Below, one piece after another: positions 1 to 6,000 of a stretch of DNA of 7,742 nucleotides. How positions within the stretch are numbered: the first letter of the stretch is position 1; each line of letters starts with the position of its first letter. This DNA comes from Gammaproteobacteria bacterium (GTDB lineage: Bacteria; Pseudomonadota; Gammaproteobacteria; Pseudomonadales; Azotimanducaceae), in assembly GCA_002708205.1 (NCBI GenBank), contig PAMR01000035.1, positions 12,646-20,387 on the forward strand. Direction: 5' to 3'. A model generated the notes under the pieces. That model had not been told where the DNA came from. It saw nothing but the letters and a program-made list of their open reading frames with translations, and made no database searches. The position numbers and the translations under genes are program-made.

Positions 1-197
1 GTAATTTGGTAGGTGCCTCGGGCAACCAATTCAATTTCTCCAGAACGTGACAAACTCTTAAGCATCCGTCTCAAGCGTTGTCCACCCCTCCCTTTCCCCG
101 TATCCAGATAGTGAACTAGATCAAGCCAGGAAGCGGGCCCGATCATATTTAATGCCTCTCGCACGTCTGAAAGCTGTATCTGGTTACTCTCGGCCAT
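1..197 (-). CDS. N-terminal fragment of a winged-helix protein, possibly an RNase R-like (RNB family) exoribonuclease
   Basis: This is the first 65 residues of a gene that leaves the window at its left edge. The start is the ATG at 195-197, the first possible start after an in-frame TGA upstream; a weak GAG-type ribosome site precedes it. The fragment reads as a compact winged helix: a helical part (residues 9-31), a basic recognition-helix region around R42-R54 containing LRRMLKSLSRSGEI, and a wing ending VARGTYQI. This pattern resembles the N-terminal winged helix that precedes the cold-shock and RNB domains in RNase R, where a helix of the type LRRxLxxLxxxGxI leads into RxGxY. In pseudomonads rnr lies beside a tRNA-Leu gene, which fits loosely, although there the two are co-oriented and here they diverge. 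No catalytic domain is visible, so a small DNA-binding regulator remains possible. Confidence 0.5.
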   Translation of the reverse strand, partial: MAESNQIQLSDVREALNMIGPASWLDLVHYLDTGKGRGGQRLRRMLKSLSRSGEIELVARGTYQI

Positions 198-235
198 AAT
201 GGCAATCTCGTTCGCAAATGAGCAAAATAACGCGA

Positions 236-262
236 TTGTTCACCGGTAATTTGCTGTAGTAA
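236..262 (+). promoter_or_regulatory. Weak candidate promoter of tRNA-Leu
   Basis: TTGTTC (236-241) could be a -35 element and TAGTAA (257-262) a -10 element, but the spacing is only 15 bp. A GC-rich stretch (GCCGCG, 266-271) follows the -10, as in stringently controlled stable-RNA promoters. It sits in the 78-bp gap between the leftmost gene and the tRNA. This is the best candidate seen and it is poor. Confidence 0.25.
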
Positions 263-275
263 AGTGCCGCGTCAA

Positions 276-362
276 GCCGAGGTGGTGAAATTGGTAGACA
301 CGCTAGCTTCAGGAGCTAGTGGGGGTAACCCCGTGGAGGTTCAAGTCCTCTTCTCGGCACCA
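276..362 (+). tRNA. tRNA-Leu, anticodon CAG
   Basis: This is a complete class II tRNA of 87 nt, including an encoded CCA (360-362). The acceptor strands GCCGAGG and TCTCGGC pair over seven positions with a G-T at the base, followed by discriminator A359. The anticodon stem CTAGC/GCTAG encloses the loop TTCAGGA, which gives anticodon CAG for reading CUG. A long variable arm (GGGG TAA CCCC) marks it as a leucine tRNA. The T arm is GGAGG-TTCAAGT-CCTCT. All arms fold without mismatches other than G-T wobbles, so it appears functional. It converges on the heme operon, whose last gene ends 122 bp further on. Confidence 0.97.
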
Positions 363-370
363 CAGGAGCC

Positions 371-395
371 TTAAAAGGATTGCGCTGGCAAATCC
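371..395 (-). terminator. Candidate rho-independent terminator of the heme operon
   Basis: On the minus strand, positions 395-377 read GGATTTGCCAGCGCAATCC. This folds into a 7-bp stem (GGATT plus GC, with one bulged base) closing a 4-base loop, followed by TTTTAA at 376-371. It lies about 90 bp beyond the stop of the last operon gene and before the convergent tRNA. The U run is short, so strength is uncertain. A run of seven A on the plus strand (396-402) flanks the other side. Confidence 0.4.
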
Positions 396-484
396 AAAAA
401 AAGGCAAAGTATTGTTACTTATAATCTTTGGACAACCCGTTACAACGAACTCTCTCGGCCTACAAAGAATTGGTCCAGAAGACC

Positions 485-790
485 CTATCTAACCACGGAC
501 TCAAAAGTTTCAAGTACCGGATGTCCTAAATAGGTTCCTTTCGGAGCGCTCTTTTGCGCGTGTGCTTTACGAAAATGATCGGATTCGGTCCAAGCTTCGA
601 AAGCGGCTCTCGACTCCCATACCGTATGAGATGCATAGAGAACATGATTTTCTGCTTCAGGTCCTTTGAGCAAACTAAAACTTTGAAAACCAGACACCTC
701 CGATAGGTAAGAATCTCGCTCTCGCCATATTTTCTCGAAGCCTTCTTCAAAACCCAGAGCAATCTTAAAACGATTCATTGCAATAAACAT
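485..790 (-). CDS. IsdG/HmuQ-type heme-degrading monooxygenase (ABM domain)
   Basis: This 101-residue cytoplasmic enzyme of the antibiotic-biosynthesis-monooxygenase (dimeric alpha-beta barrel) fold likely opens the heme ring with O2 and frees iron. The three residues known to be catalytic in staphylococcal IsdG/IsdI (Asn, Trp, His) are all recognisable: N6 in MNRFK, W67 in FEAWTESD and H77 in RKAHAQ. The motif order NRF...VSGFQSF..L...TVWES..AFEAW..S..F..AH is that of the family, and the length (about 100) is normal. The start at 788-790 is supported by AAGGA six bases upstream, lying over the stop codon of the ATPase gene; a second Met at residue 5 is less likely. It is the last gene of the heme operon, 9 bp after the ATPase, which supports heme rather than another ABM substrate. 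The tetrapyrrole product (biliverdin, staphylobilin or mycobilin type) cannot be read from sequence. Confidence 0.87.
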   Translation of the reverse strand: MFIAMNRFKIALGFEEGFEKIWRERDSYLSEVSGFQSFSLLKGPEAENHVLYASHTVWESRAAFEAWTESDHFRKAHAQKSAPKGTYLGHPVLETFESVVR

Positions 791-799
791 TATGTGTCC

Positions 800-1570
800 T
801 TATGAATAAACGACAAGCCGATTCAGTGATTTGTGACACTCAACAGTAATTGGAGTGCCATAAACTTCACTGAGAAGGTCCTCCTGTAAAACAACATTTG
901 GTCTTCCTGTTAAAACGATACTACCCTCCGACATCAAAACAATCCGATCCGCAAACCGCGCTGCTAGATTGAGGTCGTGCAGCACTACCATAACGCCCGT
1001 CCCACGTCTCGCCATAGCTTTTGCTTGCTCTATAACTAACAATTCATGCGACAAATCTAAGCTTGCTGTAGGTTCGTCTAAGAGAAGACACCGATTTGCA
1101 TACAGACCCAAAGGACTACTAACCTGCAATAAGGCTCGAGCGAATTGCACCAATCGCTGTTCCCCTCCGGAAAGCGTTCCGAATCGCCGATCGATTAAGT
1201 GTCCTATATGACACCATTCGATAACTTGCTTGGTCACGTCAACTCGTTGCCGATCGTTCCCATTCACCCAACCCATGGCCAATATCTCATCGACATAAAA
1301 ATCGAATATGATGGAAGATTGTTGAGACATCACCGTTCGTAATATGGACAAACGCTTTACGTCGATACTTTCTATCGTCTCTCCATTGACATAGACCTTC
1401 CCAGCATCTGGTTTTACATCACCTGACATCAGCTTCAATAGGGTGGATTTCCCAGCTCCATTTGGTCCGATAATTGACGTTAGTTCTCCAGAATTAACAG
1501 ACAAAGAAACGTCGTCAAGAATTTTGTTCTCCTTGATGGTGAACGATGCCTTCTCGACACAGATCGTCAC
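800..1570 (-). CDS. hmuV: Heme ABC transporter ATP-binding protein, HmuV-like
   Basis: This 256-residue ATPase powers import of heme through the inner membrane with the permease encoded just upstream. All nucleotide-binding motifs are intact: Walker A GPNGAGKST (35-43), Q-loop glutamine in MSQQSS (83-84), signature LSGGEQ (133-138), Walker B CLLLDE (161-166) with the D-loop SLD, and H-loop H198 in VVLHDLN. Between the signature and Walker B is a short extra segment (about 150-160, SSPLGLYANR). Heme ATPases of the HmuV group carry such an insertion, whereas siderophore FecE/FhuC types usually do not. The start ATG overlaps the permease stop codon by four bases (ATGA), so translation is probably coupled. 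The length is typical for the family. Substrate assignment to heme rests on this insertion and on the operon partners. Confidence 0.93.
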   Translation of the reverse strand: MTICVEKASFTIKENKILDDVSLSVNSGELTSIIGPNGAGKSTLLKLMSGDVKPDAGKVYVNGETIESIDVKRLSILRTVMSQQSSIIFDFYVDEILAMGWVNGNDRQRVDVTKQVIEWCHIGHLIDRRFGTLSGGEQRLVQFARALLQVSSPLGLYANRCLLLDEPTASLDLSHELLVIEQAKAMARRGTGVMVVLHDLNLAARFADRIVLMSEGSIVLTGRPNVVLQEDLLSEVYGTPITVECHKSLNRLVVYS

Positions 1571-2619
1571 GACGACCGTACCCTAGAAATTAACCATAAG
1601 AAAAAAGGTGCTCCAATAGCACTGGTCACTAGACTAACGGGCAATTCTGCTGGCACGACAATCGTGCGAGAAACTAGATCCGCCAACATCATTATCGAAG
1701 CCCCCAACAAAGCCGACGCTGGAAGCACATATTGATGGGATACCCCCCCCAGCAAACGAACTAGGTGCGGGACAACAAGGCCTACAAAACCAATCATTCC
1801 CGCTAGCGCTACTCCAGCACCTACTGCCGTTGCCGAGCACAAAATAATCCGTCGTTTCAAATGATTAACCGAAACACCCAAATGCTGGGCTTCATGCTCA
1901 CCCAATTGCAATAAGTCGAGATTTCTTCGGTCTCTTGCCAGCCACAAACAGGACATCAAAATAATCGTTCCGGTATGCAAGGCCGTAAACCACATCGATC
2001 TCGAAAAACTGCCCATCATCCAGAATGTCAGGGTCCTCAATTCACCATCATCACTCAGATATTGAAATGCGCCGATCCCGACGGTAGCTAACGAATTGAT
2101 TGCAATACCCAGCAAAAGAATAGTCGCCACATTAAACTCTCCGTATCGACGAGCAAAGCTATACAGGAACGAGGTAACAACAATTGCACCACAAATCGCT
2201 GCAACCGGCATTAGGTATGGTCGAAAGGACTCATTTACACTCAATACCGAGCCAAAAACTATAACCGCCACCGCTCCCAAAGCAGCCCCACTCGAAACAC
2301 CAATCAAACCAGGATCTGCTAACGGATTGCGAAAAAGCCCTTGTAGAGCGGCCCCTGCTATCGAAAGCGATGCTCCAACGAATCCAGCCAAGAAAATTCT
2401 AGGACTGCGAATTTCATAAAGTACCGTTTTTTGAAGTTGGCTTTCAGGCTCCAGAAAATCAAAAAGCCCAATCGATATCGCTCCATTTGTTAGAGATAAA
2501 AAAACAACCAACAAAAATACAAGAAAAAAACATACCAGGTAGAGTCTCTGACTACGCTGTCGTTTTACTTCTACCAGAGTGGTGAATTTTTTTTTCAGAG
2601 AGAAAGAGGCTGAAACCAT
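1567..2619 (-). CDS. hmuU: Heme ABC transporter permease, FecCD family, HmuU-like
   Basis: This 350-residue inner-membrane permease would form the dimeric channel for heme. A first membrane helix (about 26-44) follows a basic cytoplasmic N-terminus, and the rest shows the many hydrophobic segments of BtuC/HmuU-type permeases. Family hallmarks are ALQGLFRNPLADPGLIGVSSG (91-111), the ATPase-coupling loop region GMIGFVGLVVPHLVRLLGG (274-292), and the C-terminal LPVSLVTSAIGAPFFLWLI (326-344). The start ATG lies 3 bp after the stop of the periplasmic-protein gene. AAGG directly abuts it and a second AAGGA lies about 14 bases upstream, so spacing is poor and initiation is probably coupled to the upstream gene. 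Two homopolymer runs interrupt the coding strand: nine A at codons 9-11 (2587-2595) and eight G within LLGGV (1743-1750). Both are in frame here and the gene is intact. Confidence 0.94.
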   Translation of the reverse strand: MVSASFSLKKKFTTLVEVKRQRSQRLYLVCFFLVFLLVVFLSLTNGAISIGLFDFLEPESQLQKTVLYEIRSPRIFLAGFVGASLSIAGAALQGLFRNPLADPGLIGVSSGAALGAVAVIVFGSVLSVNESFRPYLMPVAAICGAIVVTSFLYSFARRYGEFNVATILLLGIAINSLATVGIGAFQYLSDDGELRTLTFWMMGSFSRSMWFTALHTGTIILMSCLWLARDRRNLDLLQLGEHEAQHLGVSVNHLKRRIILCSATAVGAGVALAGMIGFVGLVVPHLVRLLGGVSHQYVLPASALLGASIMMLADLVSRTIVVPAELPVSLVTSAIGAPFFLWLISRVRSS

Positions 2620-2622
2620 CCT

Positions 2623-3507
2623 TCAATCCGAAATCCTTGATATGGACATGGTCTTAGCAATTTCTTCCGCCGAATACAAAGTCCTTGGCCCAAATCCTAA
2701 CATTTCCATCCCGTCACGAATAATAATTTGGCGCCGCTGCCCCGCTTTAGTTAGTCGAATAACTGGATGTTGAACAATTCCGTCTATACCACCAGCAGAT
2801 TTCGCTCCGCGTGTTGGGATAACAATATAATCGGGGTTGGCTATCGCCATAGACTCTGGAGAAACAGGCTTCCAACCCTCAAAATCTTTAAATGCGTTTT
2901 CAACTCCCACCATTGCTAATAAGCCGTCGGCAGACGTATTTGTTCCTGCCCCTAAGGGACCGCTATCTTGGATACCTAACAAAAATGCAACTTTCAGGGG
3001 CGCGCCTTTATTTTCGATCGGTCTTTCTAACGTGTGTATCGTTTTTATGAGGGTACTTATTTGTCCGGCCGTTCTATTCTCGTCTAACCCAAGCACTCGA
3101 ATAACACAGCGAACCTTTTCAACAATACCCTCCGGCGTGAATTCCTCAGGAACACGAACTGTTTGAACGCCCGCCGAAGATACCTGATCTAGTACCTCCG
3201 GAGGACCCATATCGTGCTCTCCCAATATTAGCGTCGGGTCGAGGGATAAAAGCCCCTCAGCAGAGAGGTTACGTACATAGCCGACCGACGGGAACTCAGT
3301 GGCTTCCTGCGGAAAGTTGGAAGTGCTGTCGACCGCAACTATGCGATTTTGTTCTCCCAAGAAATAGAGAATCTCTGTTAGCGAGCCACCGGCTAACGCG
3401 ATTCTTGATGGATTGTCAGCGGGTTCAACGCATCCGAAGGCCGGATACATCAAGAAACTCAAAGCCACTTGGATCTGAACGATTAGCCGTAATGGTGGAT
3501 TCGTCAC
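2623..3507 (-). CDS. hmuT: Periplasmic heme-binding protein of the ABC importer, HmuT-like
   Basis: This 294-residue substrate-binding protein of the TroA/class III helical-backbone type would carry heme from the outer-membrane receptor to HmuUV. After an N-terminal export signal (hydrophobic about 8-25), the mature part starts with RIALAGGSLTEILYFLG, the usual first strand and helix of heme and siderophore binding proteins. Tyr77 in VGYVRNLSAEGLLSLDP aligns by motif with the heme-ligand tyrosine of ShuT/PhuT. The start is GTG at 3505-3507: a GGTGGAG ribosome site overlaps the upstream TAG and sits eight bases before it, while a nearer ATG (3513-3515) stops after three codons. Cys26 follows AFG, which gives a loose lipobox, so a lipid-anchored form is possible but the -3 residue is not the usual Leu. 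It lies 14 bp behind the receptor gene. Confidence 0.91.
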   Translation of the reverse strand: MTNPPLRLIVQIQVALSFLMYPAFGCVEPADNPSRIALAGGSLTEILYFLGEQNRIVAVDSTSNFPQEATEFPSVGYVRNLSAEGLLSLDPTLILGEHDMGPPEVLDQVSSAGVQTVRVPEEFTPEGIVEKVRCVIRVLGLDENRTAGQISTLIKTIHTLERPIENKGAPLKVAFLLGIQDSGPLGAGTNTSADGLLAMVGVENAFKDFEGWKPVSPESMAIANPDYIVIPTRGAKSAGGIDGIVQHPVIRLTKAGQRRQIIIRDGMEMLGFGPRTLYSAEEIAKTMSISRISD

Positions 3508-3521
3508 CGGTACATCTCCAC

Positions 3522-5765
3522 CTAGAGCGAGAGTCTAAGCGTAAGACCACCGTGAAACCCTGGCTGGGTGAAACGTGCCGGAGCATCATTCCCTATACCG
3601 ATCGTATCAGCCCAACGTGTATGGACTTTATCACCTAAGTTGAACAAACCTACGTTAAGACTTAGCGAGGAAGTCACATCGACATACGCAAGTAAGTCAA
3701 CAATCCCATATCCCGACGTTTCAATACGGGGATTATCGGAATCAATATCACCTTCTTCCTTTCCGGAAACCAACGACCACATGAGATCAGCACCCCAACG
3801 TTCCCCATCGGATCGGTATCGTAGACCGAATACTGCGGAGAGAGGTTCAACACTATTGAGGGGTTGCCCCGTTTCTTTATCTTCACCATCCGCATGAGCA
3901 ATCGAACCACGGATAGAAAGTCCCGAGAAACTTTCCGAAACCGCCTCGAGATCAAGTTGACCGCTCATTTCCACACCATCTATTTCCACTTTTTCACGAT
4001 TAATAGATTGAAAGGTCAGTAAACCATCGGCCGGATCAATTCCACCGGAAGCTAGAAACTGAGGAGAAACTGCCAGAGACTCGATGAAATCATCGTAGTC
4101 ATTCTGAAAGACCGTAAGAGACACCTGACCATACTCACCGCTATACCGAGCACCAATCTCCATTCCTAAACTTGTTTCAGATTCCAAATCCGGACTACTA
4201 ATTGTTTTATACCCACCCATAAAATTGGTGAAACCAACGTTAACGTCATCATATGGTGGTGCTCTAAAGCCTTGACTTACACGGGCAAAAGCTGAGAGAT
4301 TGTCCATCAAGTGAAAGACCGCTCCAAGTTTCCCTGTTATTTCCGAATCTTTATAATCCTCGGTCGATGGAGCTCCAGCGTTACCTGTTAGATAGACGCT
4401 ATCCGCAGTCACATCCGCTTCAAAAGAATCGTAGCGCAAACCTGGTGACAGGAGTAATCGACCATTAAATAGCTCTATCTCATCTTGTACAAAGAACGCC
4501 AATTGCTCTACATCGGTCGGCGGGAAATCACGCGTAGGAAAAGTATAGAATTCAAACAAGGGCGTTCCATCTACCATACTTGTACTACCGTCGCGCAAAC
4601 CAACGTTTGATGTTTCGTAAAAATCAACACCGTAAGTAAGATAGTTAGCACTCCCCATAAGGTCAAAACTCAAGCCAGCTTGGGCGAAAATTCCTGATAT
4701 TTCTTGTTCAAAAAAAGAGTCTCTTATTCGTTTCTGGGGGACACCTCTCGAAAGTCTGTCATCAAACGTAGTTTGCTGAGATTCAGAATTTTGCCTGTAA
4801 ATAGTGGCTTGTATTGAGTCAGCTATGCCAAGGTCTGCTAACAGGTCATATGCCAAAGACCAACGTGAGCGCTCACGAGTGTCTTTGGCCAGCCGATTTG
4901 TTACTTCCACACCGTATACAACACCGCGATCGGAAAATATCTTAGTACCGGTGTCATTATCGAATTGGTCAAAAGACACCATCAGATTCTGATTGTCTGA
5001 TGGTGAAATTTGTATCTTTACGACCGTATTATTGGTTTCGATGTCCTGTGGATCGGGCTGCTCACGGGTTGATCCAAAACCACCGACACCGCCACCATTT
5101 TCAGTTTCCTTCGCAGTGCGATTTGTATATTGCAACGAACCGGATAACCAAGACGATCCAGCCACAAAGCCAAATCCACCGAGAGTGCTGTCATCAGCAC
5201 TGGAATAGCCAACTTTATAGTTCATGGCAAATTTGTCGTCGAAATTGTCCTCATTGGCAGACCCACTAGACCGCAACATATCCTCAGGGCTTTTTGTGGT
5301 TAATGCCACCACTCCACCTAATGCGTCGCTACCATATAAAGAAGATATTGGCCCTCGCGCAATTTCCGCTCGAGACAAACTATCAATGTCGACAAAATCC
5401 CGTCGCGAGCTAAGAAATGGGCCAAAAGAAAATTCTTCCGGAACTCGGATACCATCTATAAGTGTTAGCACACGGTTTCCACCAATCCCTCGAATATTAA
5501 AACCGGATAGACCAAAACGTGAGCCAGTACCTCCAACTGTAACCCCGGGTTCAAAACGAACTAAATCGGCAATATCCTGAGCTATTTCACGTTCGATCTC
5601 CTCTGACGTTTTAACGGTCACAATTGCTGCTACATCGTCCACAGAACGCTCTGTGCGAGTTGCAACAACCGTAATCACCTCTTCCACACCTTCAAACTCT
5701 TCCCCCAATCCGTGAATTGAAGAACCAACTAGACTCAAAAACACCACCAATCGACTAAATTTCAT
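3522..5765 (-). CDS. TonB-dependent outer-membrane heme/hemoglobin receptor
   Basis: This 747-residue outer-membrane receptor is the first gene of the operon and would import heme across the outer membrane using TonB energy. It has a signal peptide (1-about 21), a TonB-box-like segment EEVITVVATR (28-37), a plug domain (about 40-160) with FNIRGIGGNRVLTLIDG and ARGPISSLYGSDALGGVV, then a 22-strand-type beta barrel. The heme-receptor signature FRAP is at 500-503, followed by SPDLESET (524-531) in the place of NPNL/NPDL. The barrel ends LTLRLSL, with a terminal Leu rather than the usual Phe. Unusually, residues 19-485 contain no histidine and none lies between FRAP and SPDL, so the two heme-ligand histidines known from ShuA-type receptors are missing; Tyr519 lies in that loop instead. 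Operon position makes heme or a heme protein the probable ligand. The ribosome site before the ATG is weak. Confidence 0.93.
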   Translation of the reverse strand: MKFSRLVVFLSLVGSSIHGLGEEFEGVEEVITVVATRTERSVDDVAAIVTVKTSEEIEREIAQDIADLVRFEPGVTVGGTGSRFGLSGFNIRGIGGNRVLTLIDGIRVPEEFSFGPFLSSRRDFVDIDSLSRAEIARGPISSLYGSDALGGVVALTTKSPEDMLRSSGSANEDNFDDKFAMNYKVGYSSADDSTLGGFGFVAGSSWLSGSLQYTNRTAKETENGGGVGGFGSTREQPDPQDIETNNTVVKIQISPSDNQNLMVSFDQFDNDTGTKIFSDRGVVYGVEVTNRLAKDTRERSRWSLAYDLLADLGIADSIQATIYRQNSESQQTTFDDRLSRGVPQKRIRDSFFEQEISGIFAQAGLSFDLMGSANYLTYGVDFYETSNVGLRDGSTSMVDGTPLFEFYTFPTRDFPPTDVEQLAFFVQDEIELFNGRLLLSPGLRYDSFEADVTADSVYLTGNAGAPSTEDYKDSEITGKLGAVFHLMDNLSAFARVSQGFRAPPYDDVNVGFTNFMGGYKTISSPDLESETSLGMEIGARYSGEYGQVSLTVFQNDYDDFIESLAVSPQFLASGGIDPADGLLTFQSINREKVEIDGVEMSGQLDLEAVSESFSGLSIRGSIAHADGEDKETGQPLNSVEPLSAVFGLRYRSDGERWGADLMWSLVSGKEEGDIDSDNPRIETSGYGIVDLLAYVDVTSSLSLNVGLFNLGDKVHTRWADTIGIGNDAPARFTQPGFHGGLTLRLSL

Positions 5766-5798
5766 ACCCAGATTTTCCCGGATTCCATTTTCATTGAT

Positions 5799-5827
5799 GT
5801 AATAATGTAAATGAGAATGATTAGCAA
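5799..5827 (-). promoter_or_regulatory. Candidate sigma70 promoter of the heme operon
   Basis: Reading leftward on the minus strand, TTGCTA (5827-5822) is a -35 candidate and TATTAC (5804-5799) a -10 candidate, with an optimal 17-bp spacer. Transcription would begin near 5792 and leave a leader of roughly 27 bases before the receptor ATG. The Fur-like site covers the -35 and the spacer, the classic arrangement for repression when iron is plentiful. I saw no convincing promoter for the divergent plus-strand gene in the rest of the gap (5832-6000). Confidence 0.5.
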
Positions 5828-5831
5828 TTGC
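5813..5831. promoter_or_regulatory. Fur box (putative)
   Basis: GAGAATGATTAGCAATTGC matches 13 of 19 positions of the classical Fur consensus GATAATGATAATCATTATC. On its left it continues as further GATAAT-like hexamers (AATAAT 5801-5806, GTAAAT 5807-5812, GAGAAT 5813-5818, GATTAG 5819-5824), so Fur could bind in more than one register. It overlaps the predicted promoter of the heme operon and lies 170 bp before the start of the divergent exported-protein gene. Iron repression through Fur is inferred from the motif and from the genes it precedes. Confidence 0.65.
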
Positions 5832-6000
5832 AAATAAAGTCGTTTATGGTGATCCAATCTCGATAGTGCTTATTCATCCAAGAAGGGCTGCTACAGAATC
5901 TTTTTCGATACAGTGCTGTGCGAACAAAACACTGAGCCCATCAGTTCGGTTGAGTTTATTGAGGTGAAAACTGCGGGGAAAAAGCGACGTGGAGATAAAA

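Noticed and set aside
345..365. tRNA-Leu 3' end as an attachment site of a genomic island
   Set aside because: I found no second copy of the tRNA 3' end in the window and no integrase or phage gene.
463..484. Short hairpin GGTC-TTCTG-GACC directly after the monooxygenase stop as an operon terminator
   Set aside because: The stem is only four base pairs and no clear U run follows on the minus strand; the hairpin at 377-395 is better.
3568..3897. Plus-strand open frame of 109 codons opposite the receptor gene, and similar antisense frames at 969-1211, 2096-2419, 2837-3166 and 5224-5580
   Set aside because: They lie wholly inside genes with clear family motifs on the other strand, have no recognisable domain, and look like shadows of those genes.
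5907..5935. Imperfect repeat CAGTG...CACTG in the divergent gap as a riboswitch or small RNA
   Set aside because: It has a five-pair stem with a 14-base loop, no conserved riboswitch core and no terminator nearby.
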